Assembly: GCA_947577065.1 (NCBI GenBank)
Contig: CANPTT010000002.1
Location: 49,578 to 113,577 of the forward strand
Reading direction: 5' to 3'
DNA from: an uncultured Pseudoflavonifractor sp.
Lineage (GTDB): Bacteria > Bacillota > Clostridia > Oscillospirales > Oscillospiraceae
DNA: 64,000 bases
The translations under genes were made by a program, and so were the position numbers. Positions 17,001-26,145 of this stretch are shown here, piece by piece. The notes beneath the pieces were generated by a model, which was not told where the DNA came from, ran no database searches, and worked only from the letters and a program-made list of their open reading frames with translations. The stretch's first letter is position 1; every line of letters begins with the position of its first letter.

Positions 17001-17771
17001 ATGGACACACAGGCACTAAGAAAACTTTGGACAGCGGAGGAGGAGCAGGCCCACATCCATGGCTGGGATTTTTCTCACATTAATGACCGCTACCAGGAGG
17101 AGGAAGATCTGCCCTGGGATTACGGGGAAATTGTCCGCTCCTATCTTGGTGAGGGGACAGAACTTCTTGATATCGATACCGGGGGCGGGGAGTTTCTGCT
17201 CTCCCTGAGCTATCCTCACCACCATACCGCCGCTACAGAGGGGTATCCGCCCAATGTGGAACTGTGCCGAAAGCTCCTTCCGTCCCTGGGGATCCGCTTT
17301 CGGGAGATGGCCGACCATTCCCGTATGCCTTTTCCGGATGGGGAGTTTGATCTGGTCATAAACCGACACGGGGATTACTGTCCCTCGGAACTGTGGCGGG
17401 TATTGAAGCCGGGCGGGATCTTCATCACCGAACAGGTAGGAGAGGACAACGACCGGGACCTGGTGGAGCTTCTGCTTCCCGGGACCCCTAAACCCTTTCC
17501 CGGCCAGGATCTGAAAACCCAGCTCAAAGCCATTCAGGCTCAAGGATTTCAGATCTTGCGGGGAGAGGAATGTTTCCGTCCCATCCGTTTTTATGATGTG
17601 GGGGCACTGGTGTGGTTTGCCCGAATCATTTCATGGGAGTTTCCCAACTTTTCTGTGGAGGGCTGTTTTGACCGTCTTCTGGAGGCCCAGCGTATATTGG
17701 AGAGCAAGAGCGTTATCGAAGGGTGCATCCACCGCTTTTTGATGGTAGCTCAGAAAGGGCAAGGCGGTTGA
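17001..17771 (+). CDS. Class I SAM-dependent methyltransferase
   Basis: 256 aa. SAM-binding motif I is LLDIDTGGGEFLLSL (about residues 54-68), followed by TEGYPPNVELCRKLL, and the post-motif FDLVINRHGDYCPSELWRVLKPGGIF is typical of the Methyltransf_11 group. The C-terminal part (VWFARIISWEFPNFSVEGC) resembles clostridial small-molecule methyltransferases of unknown target. The ribosome site is AAAGGAGAC. The next promoter, for the T-box operon, overlaps its stop codon. Confidence 0.85.
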   Translation: MDTQALRKLWTAEEEQAHIHGWDFSHINDRYQEEEDLPWDYGEIVRSYLGEGTELLDIDTGGGEFLLSLSYPHHHTAATEGYPPNVELCRKLLPSLGIRFREMADHSRMPFPDGEFDLVINRHGDYCPSELWRVLKPGGIFITEQVGEDNDRDLVELLLPGTPKPFPGQDLKTQLKAIQAQGFQILRGEECFRPIRFYDVGALVWFARIISWEFPNFSVEGCFDRLLEAQRILESKSVIEGCIHRFLMVAQKGQGG

Positions 17772-17796
17772 CAAACGGGAAAAGTCATATTATAAT
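17768..17796 (+). promoter_or_regulatory. Promoter of the Tyr T-box operon
   Basis: A perfect TTGACA (17768-17773) and a perfect TATAAT (17791-17796) are 17 bp apart; the -35 box overlaps the methyltransferase stop codon. Confidence 0.85.
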
Positions 17797-17802
17797 ACGC
17801 CA

Positions 17803-18065
17803 TACAGCAATGATGAGGATAAGTACTTTCTGTTTCTGCTGCGTAGAGAACCCCCGACCTGGTGAAAGGGGGAGAGCGGAATTGGGAGGAATACCCCTCG
17901 GAGCCGCCGCCTGAACCGTACAGCGCAGTAGGGTGGACCGGGTGCGCCCGTTACCGCGTTGTCGTGTGAATGCACGGCCTGAGGCCGCCCTTGCGAGAGG
18001 ACGGCGAATCAGAGGTGGTACCACGTTTCAAACGTCCTCTGTCCCAAGGGACAGAGGACGTTTTT
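17803..18065 (+). ncRNA. Tyrosine T-box riboswitch leader
   Basis: The leader contains the T-box consensus AGAGGTGGTACCACG (18011-18025), followed by a terminator whose stem is AACGTCCTCTGTCC with its complement and a T run (18031-18065). Stem I starts with GAGGATAAGTAC (the AGTA loop motif), and its 3' side holds GAATAC, putting the tyrosine codon TAC (17892-17894) in the specifier position; the GAGG and CCTC bases close the loop. Uncharged tRNA-Tyr should stabilise the antiterminator and turn on the EamA transporter gene and tyrS. Class and specificity are well supported by sequence and by tyrS downstream. Confidence 0.93.
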
Positions 18066-18090
18066 CCATCCTTGGAAAAGAGGGAAACAG

Positions 18091-18927
18091 ATGACATCGG
18101 AGAGAAAGGGCGCGCTGTTTGTATTTTTTGCCGCCGTTCTATACAGTATTGGCGGACTCTGCATCAAGGTTATTCCCTGGCACGGCCTGTCCATCAACAG
18201 CGGGCGGAATCTGGTGGCGCTCCTGGTAGTGGGGGGATATCTGCTGCTGAGAGGGCACAGGCTCCGGTGGAACCGATGGATCGCCTTAGGCGCGGTGAGT
18301 ATCTGCGGAACCAACGTTCTGTTCACCATGGCAAACAAGATGACCACTGCCGCCAACGCCATTGTGCTTCAATTCACCGCTCCGATTTTTGTAATGCTGT
18401 TGTCCGTGGTGTTTCTGGGCCGCAAGCCCCGTAAACTGGATGTGATGGTTTGTGGTGTGGTTTTTCTTGGGGTCCTCTGTTTCTTCGTGGATAGTCTGGG
18501 GGGAGGGGGGATTTCAGGGGATTTGGTCGCCCTGGGTTCCGGGCTTGCCTACGCCGGGGTATTTCTGCTCAACGATATGCCCAATGCCGACCCCATCTCG
18601 TCCGTATTCTGGGGGGATGTGTGCAGCGCGGTGATTGGACTGCCCTTTTTGGCGCGGGAGACCGATTTCACCTTGATCCCAATGTCCAGCTTGGTGATTT
18701 TAGGGGCGTTTCAGGTGGGGCTGGCCTACATCCTCATGTGTGAGGGGCTCAAAACCACCCCTGCCGTCACCGCCTCCCTTATCAGCGGTATTGAGCCGGT
18801 GCTGAATCCCATTTTGGTGGCGGTATTCTACCACGAGTCCATAGGTCCCCTCTCTCTGCTGGGGACTCTGATCGTCGTATTGTCCATCATTATCTATAAT
18901 ATTGTAAAGGAGCGTACAGAGACATGA
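18091..18927 (+). CDS. EamA/DMT-family transporter under Tyr T-box control
   Basis: 278 aa with about ten hydrophobic segments in two EamA repeats (first about residues 1-130, second from about 140, beginning ISGDLVALGSGLAYAGVFLL). Drug/metabolite transporters of this family move amino acids and other small metabolites, often as exporters. It is the first gene after the Tyr T-box and overlaps tyrS by 4 nt (ATGA), so it responds to tyrosine shortage. That placement suggests tyrosine or an aromatic precursor as substrate, which is inference. The ribosome site is AGAGGGAAAC. Confidence 0.88.
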   Translation: MTSERKGALFVFFAAVLYSIGGLCIKVIPWHGLSINSGRNLVALLVVGGYLLLRGHRLRWNRWIALGAVSICGTNVLFTMANKMTTAANAIVLQFTAPIFVMLLSVVFLGRKPRKLDVMVCGVVFLGVLCFFVDSLGGGGISGDLVALGSGLAYAGVFLLNDMPNADPISSVFWGDVCSAVIGLPFLARETDFTLIPMSSLVILGAFQVGLAYILMCEGLKTTPAVTASLISGIEPVLNPILVAVFYHESIGPLSLLGTLIVVLSIIIYNIVKERTET

Positions 18928-20156
18928 CTATCTATGATGAACTGGTTGCCAGAGGCCTCATTGCCCAGGTTACGGACGAGGAGGAGATCAGGGAACTGAT
19001 CAACAACGGCAAGGCCACCTTCTATATCGGCTATGACTGTACCGCCGACAGCCTGACAGTGGGGCATTTTGTGACCCTGACCCTGATGAAGCGGCTCCAG
19101 ATGGCAGGCAACAAGCCGATCGCCCTCATTGGTGGCGGCACCACCATGATCGGCGATCCCTCAGGCCGGACCGACATGCGCAAAATGCTGACCCGTGAGG
19201 ACATTGACCACAACGCAGCCTGCTTCAAGCGGCAGATGGAGCGGTTCATTGAGTTTGGGGAGGGCCCCGGTAAGGCCATGATGCTCAACAACGCCGACTG
19301 GCTACTGGATCTCAACTATGTGGAACTGCTCCGAGAGGTGGGCCCCTGTTTTTCCGTGAACAACATGCTCCGGGCTGAGTGCTACAAGCAGCGGATGGAA
19401 AAGGGTCTTTCCTTCCTGGAGTTCAACTACATGATCATGCAGTCCTACGACTTCTACCATATGTTCCAGACGGTGGGCTGTAATATGCAGTTTGGCGGCA
19501 ACGACCAGTGGAGCAATATGTTGGGTGGAACCGAGCTCATCCGCCGGAAATTGGGGAAGGACGCCTACGCCCTGACCATCAACCTCCTCACCGACTCCCA
19601 GGGGAACAAGATGGGCAAAACCGCCGGAAACGCCGTGTGGCTGGATCCCAACCGGACCAGCCCCTTCGACTTCTATCAGTACTGGCGCAACGTGGGGGAC
19701 GCCGACGTGATGAAGTGCATTCGCTGGCTCACCTTCCTGCCTTTGGAGCAGATCGACGAAATGGACAAGTGGGAAGACGCCAAGATCAATGACGCCAAGG
19801 AGATCCTGGCTTTTGAATTGACCAGGATGGTCCATGGGGAGGAGGAAGCTCAAAAGGCGCAGGACGCAGCCCGGGCCCTCTTTGCCGGCGGCGGCAGCGC
19901 GGCGAGTATGCCCGCTACCACCCTGACGGAGTCCGACTTTACGGATGGTTCTATCGGCATTCTGGATCTAATGGTGAAGTGTGCGCTGGCCCCCTCCAAA
20001 AAGGAGGCTCGGCGTCTGGTGGAGCAGGGCGGCGTGGAGATTAACGGGGAGAAGCTGGCGGATGTTGCCGCCCGCTATGAAAAGGACGCCTTTGCCGGAG
20101 ATGGTCTAATTCTGAAAAAGGGCAAAAAAGTGTTCCACCGGGCAACATCTGCATGA
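18924..20156 (+). CDS. tyrS: Tyrosyl-tRNA synthetase
   Basis: 410 aa class I synthetase. The tyrosine-binding start is FYIGYDCTADSLTVGHFV (HIGH equivalent), with GGTTMIGDPSGR, QFGGNDQWSNM, and the KMSKS equivalent NKMGKTAGNAVWLDP. A C-terminal S4 RNA-binding domain (CALAPSKKEARRLVEQGGVEINGEKL) binds the tRNA. It is translationally coupled to the EamA gene and controlled by the upstream T-box. Confidence 0.96.
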   Translation: MTIYDELVARGLIAQVTDEEEIRELINNGKATFYIGYDCTADSLTVGHFVTLTLMKRLQMAGNKPIALIGGGTTMIGDPSGRTDMRKMLTREDIDHNAACFKRQMERFIEFGEGPGKAMMLNNADWLLDLNYVELLREVGPCFSVNNMLRAECYKQRMEKGLSFLEFNYMIMQSYDFYHMFQTVGCNMQFGGNDQWSNMLGGTELIRRKLGKDAYALTINLLTDSQGNKMGKTAGNAVWLDPNRTSPFDFYQYWRNVGDADVMKCIRWLTFLPLEQIDEMDKWEDAKINDAKEILAFELTRMVHGEEEAQKAQDAARALFAGGGSAASMPATTLTESDFTDGSIGILDLMVKCALAPSKKEARRLVEQGGVEINGEKLADVAARYEKDAFAGDGLILKKGKKVFHRATSA

Positions 20157-20188
20157 TCCTTTATTGTGAATAGAAAGGAGGTCGTGGT

Positions 20189-21394
20189 GTGACCGGTTTG
20201 GAAAAGAAGAAGTGGTATCAACTGGACAGTCGTGCACTGTCTAATCTGGTGATCGTCTGTGTCGGTATCTTACTATACCTGGGCCTTACCCATCTGTCTC
20301 AGGTCAGAGATGCGGTGGGGTCGGTAATAAGCGTGTTTGCGCCCTTTATTGCCGGATTTGTGATCGCGTATCTGCTCAACACCCCTGTTGACTTTTTTGA
20401 AAGAAAGGTCTACCGGAATTCAAGGGGGAAAAGAGCTCTGGCCATTATAACCGTGTTTCTCATCGCCATAGCCATCATTGCGATCCTGCTTCAGCTGATC
20501 CTTCCGCAAGTGGGGGACAGTATTCGGCAGCTGCTGAACAATCTGACCGTCTATCTGAGCAATTTGAATCTGATGGTCCAGCAGCTGGCGCAGCGGTTTC
20601 ATTTGGAAGGAGAAGGACTTGTCAATCTTGTAGATCACTATAATGATTTCATTCGCAGCCTTACCTCTGTCGACATGGTGAAACGGGCGACCGAGTTTTT
20701 GTCGTCCTCGGCTCCGGAACTTTGGAATTTTGGTATGTCGGTGGGAAACGGTGTGGTAAACGGAGTGGTCACCGCCTTGACCGCTATAATCGCCTCTATC
20801 TACATGCTTTCAGGAAAACCCCGGCTTACAAGCCAGCTGAAAAAGCTGATCTACGCCGCGTTTCCCGAGAAGGGGGCCAGTCGCATCCTGGCGGTGAGCG
20901 GCAAGGCCAATCAGATCTTTGTGGGGTTTATCAATGGTAAGCTGCTGGATTCGGCTATCATTGGAGTTCTGTGCTTTCTGCTGTGCTCTCTGCTCAGGAT
21001 CCCCTACGCCGTTCTTGTAAGCGTGATAGTGGGCGTCACCAATGTGATCCCCTTCTTCGGCCCTATTATCGGAGCCATACCCTGTTTGATGATCCTGATC
21101 ATTGTAGATCCATGGGCAGCCCTGCGCTTTGGAGTTCTCATCATCGCTCTTCAGCAGTTTGACGGCAATATCCTGGGGCCCAAGATCCTGGGAGATTCCA
21201 CCGGGCTGTCCGCTATTTGGGTGCTGGTCGCCATCGTTGTGGGAGGCGGCTTGTTCGGTTTTCCCGGAATGCTCTTAGGCGTCCCGACCTTTGCGGTTCT
21301 CTATTCCCTGGTCAAGGAATGGGCGGAACGGCGGCTGGAGGAGAAGGGGATCGACGCGGATGGAGTGCCGCGGGCCCCTACAACGGAAAAATGA
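20189..21394 (+). CDS. AI-2E-family transporter (UPF0118 permease)
   Basis: 401 aa from GTG 20189 behind AAAGGAGGTCG. There are about seven to eight membrane segments, including a hairpin start (LVIVCVGILLYLGL, then SVFAPFIAGFVIAYLLNTPV) and the conserved PYAVLVSVIVGVTNVIPFFGPIIGAIP and GNILGPKILGDSTGLSAIWVL motifs of the family. Members range from autoinducer-2 exporters to sodium/proton antiporters, so the substrate is open. It follows tyrS by 32 nt and may share its transcript. Confidence 0.88.
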   Translation: MTGLEKKKWYQLDSRALSNLVIVCVGILLYLGLTHLSQVRDAVGSVISVFAPFIAGFVIAYLLNTPVDFFERKVYRNSRGKRALAIITVFLIAIAIIAILLQLILPQVGDSIRQLLNNLTVYLSNLNLMVQQLAQRFHLEGEGLVNLVDHYNDFIRSLTSVDMVKRATEFLSSSAPELWNFGMSVGNGVVNGVVTALTAIIASIYMLSGKPRLTSQLKKLIYAAFPEKGASRILAVSGKANQIFVGFINGKLLDSAIIGVLCFLLCSLLRIPYAVLVSVIVGVTNVIPFFGPIIGAIPCLMILIIVDPWAALRFGVLIIALQQFDGNILGPKILGDSTGLSAIWVLVAIVVGGGLFGFPGMLLGVPTFAVLYSLVKEWAERRLEEKGIDADGVPRAPTTEK

Positions 21395-21408
21395 CCTTCC
21401 GTCAAATC

Positions 21409-21444
21409 AAAAGAGCTGTGAACAAAATGTTCACAGCTCTTTTA
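21409..21444. terminator. Bidirectional terminator between the AI-2E gene and dapB
   Basis: AAAAGAGCTGTGAACA pairs perfectly with TGTTCACAGCTCTTTT around AAA, with T runs on both strands. Confidence 0.92.
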
Positions 21445-21446
21445 GC

Positions 21447-22211
21447 TTAAAGGATCGTTCCCACCAGATCGGTCATGGAATAGAGCCCCGGGGCCTGGAC
21501 CTCTACTAAAAATCGGGCCGCACGGAGGGCGCCGGAGGCAAAGACCTCCCGACTCATAGCGGAATGCTTTAGCTCAATGACCTCATCCCGGCCCGCAAAG
21601 ATCACCTCATGGTCGCCAACGATGTTCCCGCCTCGGACAGAAGAGATACCGATCTCCCGTCTTCCCCTGGGTTTACGGACACTCTGGCGCTCATAGATGT
21701 ACTCAGGTTCATAGGGGAGAGCTTGGGCTGCCGCCTCCGCCAGCATGAGAGCGGTACCGCTGGGAGCGTCTACTTTGCGGTGATGATGGCGTTCTACGAT
21801 CTCTACATCAAAGTCCTCGCCCAAGGCGGCGGCAGCTTTCTTGACCAATCCCGCCAGCACATTGACGCCCAAGGACATATTTCCGGAACGGAAGATAGGG
21901 ATCTCCCGCGCGGCGGCCTGGATCTGCTCCAGCTGCTCCGGAGAGTATCCGGTGGTGGCCAGCACCAATGGTATCCTTCGCTCCAGGCCCAATTCCAACA
22001 GGGCGGGAAGGGCGGCGGGGGCGGAAAAATCAACGAGGACGTCTGCTCTTCCTGGGTAGGAGGCGGGAGAGGAAAACACGGGAAAGTCTTCATTTTCCTG
22101 TCCCAGCAGGTCAAAGCCTGCAGATACTTCTATGTCCTCTGTCTCCCGGCAGATTTGGACCACCACCCGCCCCATGTGACCATTGCAGCCGGAGATCAGC
22201 AGTTTCAACAT
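21447..22211 (-). CDS. dapB: 4-hydroxy-tetrahydrodipicolinate reductase DapB
   Basis: 254 aa from ATG 22211 behind AAAGGACG (a TTG two codons upstream is possible). The NAD(P) loop is SGCNGHMGRVV, the catalytic part is EIVERHHHRKVDAPSGTALML with the conserved E(L/I)HHxxKxDAPSGTA signature, and the C-terminal segment AMSREVFASGALRAARFL is typical. It reduces HTPA in the DAP/lysine pathway. It is the last gene of asd-dapA-dapB and is followed by a strong terminator. Confidence 0.95.
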   Translation of the reverse strand: MLKLLISGCNGHMGRVVVQICRETEDIEVSAGFDLLGQENEDFPVFSSPASYPGRADVLVDFSAPAALPALLELGLERRIPLVLATTGYSPEQLEQIQAAAREIPIFRSGNMSLGVNVLAGLVKKAAAALGEDFDVEIVERHHHRKVDAPSGTALMLAEAAAQALPYEPEYIYERQSVRKPRGRREIGISSVRGGNIVGDHEVIFAGRDEVIELKHSAMSREVFASGALRAARFLVEVQAPGLYSMTDLVGTIL

Positions 22212-22230
22212 TCCCAAAACGTCCTTTCTC

Positions 22231-23121
22231 TTATTTTAAAAGTCCCATACGAACCATAGAGGAGCGAAGGAGCTCCAGGTGAGCCTCGGTCATTTCGCAT
22301 AGAGGAAGACGCAACGGACCGGCCGCTTTTCCCGCCAGATCAAGAGCGGTCTTGATGGGAATGGGATTTACCTCTACGAAAAGGGCGTCAATGAAGTCCA
22401 TCCAATCGATCTGAAGCTTGGAGGCGGCGGCAAAGTCATTCTCCAGACACAGATGGCTCATCTTTACCATCACCTGGGGAACGATGTTGGCCGCTACCGA
22501 GATCACGCCCTTGGCCCCCAAACTCATCATAGGCACGACTTGATCGTCATTTCCGGACCAGATGTAGAAGTCCTCGCCACAGAGGAAACGGGTGTGGGCC
22601 AAAAGGGAAAAATTGCCGCTGGCCTCCTTAACTCCATTGATCTTGGGGTTACTGGCCAGGGTCTTGTAAGTCTCCGCGGTAAAGGATACCCCTGTGCGGG
22701 AGGGCACGTTATAAAGGATGATCGGAAGCTCCACCCGGTCGGCAATATACTCATAATGCTTGATCAGTCCCAGCTGAGTGGCTTTGTTGTAATAGGGGGT
22801 CACCAGCAGCAGCGCATCAGCTCCGGAGTCCTGGGCGTGCTGTGAGAGATATACCGCGGCGGAGGTATCATTACTGCCGGCCCCCGCCACCACCCTGACC
22901 CGGTGATCCACCTTTTTCACGCAATATTCCACTACGGCGATATGCTCCCGGATAGACATGGTGGCACTCTCTCCGGTAGTGCCGCAGACGCAGATGGCGT
23001 CGATACCGGAGGCGATCTGTTCCTCAATGAGCGCGCCGAACGCGTCATAGTTCACCGCTCCGCTTTCATCAAAGGGGGTAATGATAGCTGTGCAGGCACC
23101 GCTGAATACTGGTTCCCTCAT
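22231..23121 (-). CDS. dapA: 4-hydroxy-tetrahydrodipicolinate synthase DapA
   Basis: 296 aa from ATG 23121 (MREPVFSGACTAIITPF), a normal length; an upstream extension of the frame overlaps asd antisense-like sequence and is rejected. The (beta/alpha)8 enzyme shows CGTTGESATMS, the catalytic tyrosine loop ILYNVPSRTGV, and the Schiff-base lysine in INGVKEASGN. It condenses pyruvate with aspartate semialdehyde supplied by the upstream gene asd. The ribosome site is AAAGGTAGG. Confidence 0.95.
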   Translation of the reverse strand: MREPVFSGACTAIITPFDESGAVNYDAFGALIEEQIASGIDAICVCGTTGESATMSIREHIAVVEYCVKKVDHRVRVVAGAGSNDTSAAVYLSQHAQDSGADALLLVTPYYNKATQLGLIKHYEYIADRVELPIILYNVPSRTGVSFTAETYKTLASNPKINGVKEASGNFSLLAHTRFLCGEDFYIWSGNDDQVVPMMSLGAKGVISVAANIVPQVMVKMSHLCLENDFAAASKLQIDWMDFIDALFVEVNPIPIKTALDLAGKAAGPLRLPLCEMTEAHLELLRSSMVRMGLLK

Positions 23122-23143
23122 AAAAAAATGACCTACCTTTCTT

Positions 23144-24244
23144 TCAAGCCTTGTGGTCGATATAGCCCTCAGCACAGAGAAGCTCCGCCAAAAGGACGCC
23201 GCCTCCGGCGGCTCCGCGGAGGGTATTGTGGGAGAGCCCGACAAACTTGTAGTCATATTGGCTGTCAGGGCGAAGACGCCCCACAGAGATGGCCATTCCG
23301 CCCTCCAGTTCACGGTCCAGCTTGGCCTGGGGACGATCGGGCTCCTCAAAATAGTGAATGAACTGCTGAGGGGCGGAGGGAAGCGCCAGTTCTTGGGCAC
23401 GGCCCTTAAACTCTCTCCAAATGGTCTTGATCTGCTCCTCGGTGGGCTTTTTCCCTTCTGTGAACTTCACAAAGACAGCGGCAGTGTGTCCATCGGAGAC
23501 AGGCACACGAAGGCATTGGGCGGTGATGGCAGGGGAGGTGGCCCTCACGATCCTGTCACCCTCAATGTGGCCCCATACCTTCAAGGGCTCTTGTTCACTC
23601 TTTTCCTCTTCGCCGCCAATATAGGGGATCAGGTTATCTACCATCTCGGGCCAACGCTCAAAGGTCTTTCCGGCGCCGGAAATGGCCTGGTAAGTACAGG
23701 CCAGCACCCGCTCAATGTCATAGCCCGCTTTCATCACGGGGGAGAGAAGGGGGGCGTAGGACTGAATGGAACAGTTGGATTTGACGGCGATAAATCCCCG
23801 TTTAGTCCCCAGACGCCTGCGCTGGGCAGGAATGATCCGGGCATGCTCCGGGTTCAGCTCGGGCACGATCATGGGCACATCATCCGTCCAGCGGTGGGCG
23901 GAGTTGTTGGAGATGATAGGACATTCCGATTTGGCATAGCTCTCCTCCAGAGCCCGAATCTCCTCTTTCTTCATGTCTACGGCGCAGAAGGCAAAGTCTA
24001 CCATCCCGGCGATCTTTTCCACGTCGGCCTGGGCGTCCATGACCACCAGTTCCCTGGATTCCCTGGGGATGGGCGTTCTCATGGCCCAGCGGCCGGAAAC
24101 CGCATTCTCATATGTTTTGCCGGCAGAACGGGGACTGGCGGCGATAGCGGTGAGCTGGAACCAGGGGTGGTTCTCCATCAGCGTGATAAAACGCTGGCCT
24201 ACCATACCAGTTCCGCCAATAATACCTACCTTGAACTTCTCCAT
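23144..24244 (-). CDS. asd: Aspartate-semialdehyde dehydrogenase (archaeal/fungal-like type)
   Basis: 366 aa. The NADP-binding loop is VGIIGGTGMVGQRF, and the active-site cysteine is in AVKSNCSIQSYAPLLSPV, the form used by the archaeal/fungal-like branch of Asd rather than the E. coli type. VPVSDGHTAAVFVKF is the second catalytic region. It makes aspartate semialdehyde for DapA and homoserine. It is the first gene of the asd-dapA-dapB unit, behind a GGAGGTCG site. Confidence 0.93.
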   Translation of the reverse strand: MEKFKVGIIGGTGMVGQRFITLMENHPWFQLTAIAASPRSAGKTYENAVSGRWAMRTPIPRESRELVVMDAQADVEKIAGMVDFAFCAVDMKKEEIRALEESYAKSECPIISNNSAHRWTDDVPMIVPELNPEHARIIPAQRRRLGTKRGFIAVKSNCSIQSYAPLLSPVMKAGYDIERVLACTYQAISGAGKTFERWPEMVDNLIPYIGGEEEKSEQEPLKVWGHIEGDRIVRATSPAITAQCLRVPVSDGHTAAVFVKFTEGKKPTEEQIKTIWREFKGRAQELALPSAPQQFIHYFEEPDRPQAKLDRELEGGMAISVGRLRPDSQYDYKFVGLSHNTLRGAAGGGVLLAELLCAEGYIDHKA

Positions 24245-24301
24245 TTGGATCGACCTCCGTAGCTATGATATGCGTGCAACAAAAAAGAAAGAATCCACGG
24301 C

Positions 24302-24330
24302 TTTACCTCGGTGTCTTTTTGTACTATAAT
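24302..24330 (+). promoter_or_regulatory. Promoter-like site upstream of the SpoIID-like gene
   Basis: TTTACC and TATAAT (24325-24330) are spaced 17 bp. It lies in the about 200-bp gap between asd and the SpoIID-like gene; no sporulation-sigma consensus was recognised there. Confidence 0.4.
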
Positions 24331-24441
24331 GTCAAAGAAAGAAAAACCGACGCCAAATCGCTGCTGCGTCTAAACTTATACTTTTTGATACTACCACAAA
24401 TCTACCGCCGGTGTCAATCGGCACATCTCGGAGGAACAGAC

Positions 24442-26124
24442 ATGAAACGGAAATGCCTGATGATCCTTTGCGCACTGTCCCTGCTGCTTTTGGCAGGACC
24501 CATGGTATATGCGGAAGAAGCCCCAGATAGCGGCCTTGTGTTGGTCGGTTTGGCCTATGGAGACGATGCTTTGGATGGGGCAAATCTGGCAAACAGCGCG
24601 GGTACCGGCTTCCGTTTTGGTTATTTGGATGAGGAGAGAAGCTTTTGGCAAATGGCCTATACCGCAGAAACCGCCATTTCTGTTGTAAAAACGCAGAATG
24701 TCTGGTATGGGATAGATCCGAACTATAGCAGCAGTTTGAAAAGTTATTCGGATGGGATTGTATCAGACCTAGCCGTGGGATGCTGGCATATACAACTGCC
24801 CACAGAGACGGAGCTGACCTCTTTTGAGGAGGCGTTGACTCTGGCTCAAAGCGTGGCGGGTTTTCCGGCTTGGATCAACGGCGTCTGGCAGGCACGGTCG
24901 GGCGCCTATATCACCCGGGAAGAGGCCCAGATCGCGGCAGATGCCGTGGGCGGAACTGTCGTTGGCACCAGTGCCTACGGCGTTTCAGTAGTAAAAACCG
25001 GAACCGCCGAGATCCTGTTTCAACTTGACGGAGGCGAGGGCCTTTCTCTGACGGTATATCCGGGGTTGGATGACAGTGTAAAGCCGGAAACCCATTACCG
25101 GGGAAAGCGTTACTACGGGATGTTCCAATTTCGTCGGAACAACGGCGGGGATCTGACGGTCATCAACGCTGTGAATATGGACGATTATGTAAGTTGCCTG
25201 CTGTCACAGGAGATGAGCTCCAGCTGGCCGATGGAGGCGCTGAAGGCCCAGGCGGTGTGCGCCCGGAACTATGTGGAGAATGAGACCCGGCATAAAAACG
25301 CCGGCTTTGACGTGTGTGAAAAGGTTCACTGTCAGGCATATCCAGGCGTAGGCGGGTCAAATGAACGGACTGCCCAGGCCGCTGCGGAGACAGCAGGTCT
25401 TCGGGCCTGGTATGAGGGAGAACCGGCTAAAACTTATTATTATGCCTCCAATGGCGGCGGCAGTGAAGACGTGAAAAATGTTTGGGGCAGCTCCTATCCC
25501 TATCTATGTGGAGTATCGGACCCCTACGAAGAGACCATCTCAGAAAAAATATCATACTGGGGACACACCCAAACGTTTACCGGAGCTGAATTGAACGCCA
25601 AGGTACAGCCCTACATTCAATCGAAGGGCTATAACTGCGCGGCTATCGTGGATTTTAAGATCACAGAATTAACTCCCACAGGAAATGTTAAGTCCATTTT
25701 GTTCACGGATACAAACGGAAAGGAATGGCCCTTTACGCAAAAAGGAGCCACCGATCTCCGCGGTGTTTTAGGTTTGAAATCGATCCGGTACACGATCACA
25801 AAATCAGGGGAGACTACCGGCGGATCATATTACGTTGAAGGCGGTAATACGCTTCCTTCTATGAATCAGGTCTATGCCATCAATGGGGATGGCTCGGTGA
25901 AAAAGTTGACCGGGAACCCTTATGTTATTACGGGAAGCGGGACCCAATTTCTTCCCGCGCCGGCGGGAGGAACTGAGACCGGAGAGGTCATCTATACCAT
26001 TCAAAGCTTTGGGTGGGGACACAGCGTAGGTATGAGCCAGTGGGGCGCTTACGCTATGGCGCAGCAGGGAAAGACCTTTGACGAGATTTTGAAATTTTAT
26101 TACCCGGGAATTGAAATCTACTGA
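24442..26124 (+). CDS. SpoIID/LytB-domain protein, secreted
   Basis: 560 aa from ATG 24442 behind GGAGGAAC; upstream in-frame codons lack a ribosome site. Residues 1-28 are a signal peptide (LMILCALSLLLLAGPMVYA). A poorly conserved region of about 200 residues includes a SPOR-like stretch, then the SpoIID/LytB domain follows with LLSQEMSSSWPMEALKAQAVCARNY carrying the catalytic glutamate. It ends GWGHSVGMSQWGAYAMAQQG-KTF, typical of the family. SpoIID is a lytic transglycosylase used during engulfment, but this protein is much longer than B. subtilis SpoIID and could be a LytB-type paralog. It stands before queA. Confidence 0.88.
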   Translation: MKRKCLMILCALSLLLLAGPMVYAEEAPDSGLVLVGLAYGDDALDGANLANSAGTGFRFGYLDEERSFWQMAYTAETAISVVKTQNVWYGIDPNYSSSLKSYSDGIVSDLAVGCWHIQLPTETELTSFEEALTLAQSVAGFPAWINGVWQARSGAYITREEAQIAADAVGGTVVGTSAYGVSVVKTGTAEILFQLDGGEGLSLTVYPGLDDSVKPETHYRGKRYYGMFQFRRNNGGDLTVINAVNMDDYVSCLLSQEMSSSWPMEALKAQAVCARNYVENETRHKNAGFDVCEKVHCQAYPGVGGSNERTAQAAAETAGLRAWYEGEPAKTYYYASNGGGSEDVKNVWGSSYPYLCGVSDPYEETISEKISYWGHTQTFTGAELNAKVQPYIQSKGYNCAAIVDFKITELTPTGNVKSILFTDTNGKEWPFTQKGATDLRGVLGLKSIRYTITKSGETTGGSYYVEGGNTLPSMNQVYAINGDGSVKKLTGNPYVITGSGTQFLPAPAGGTETGEVIYTIQSFGWGHSVGMSQWGAYAMAQQGKTFDEILKFYYPGIEIY

Positions 26125-26145
26125 GAAAGTGGGAACCTCAGGATC

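Noticed and set aside
23153..24262. 369-codon plus-strand open frame opposite asd
   Set aside because: Asd has a full set of motifs on the minus strand; this frame is only its reverse complement and has no ribosome site.
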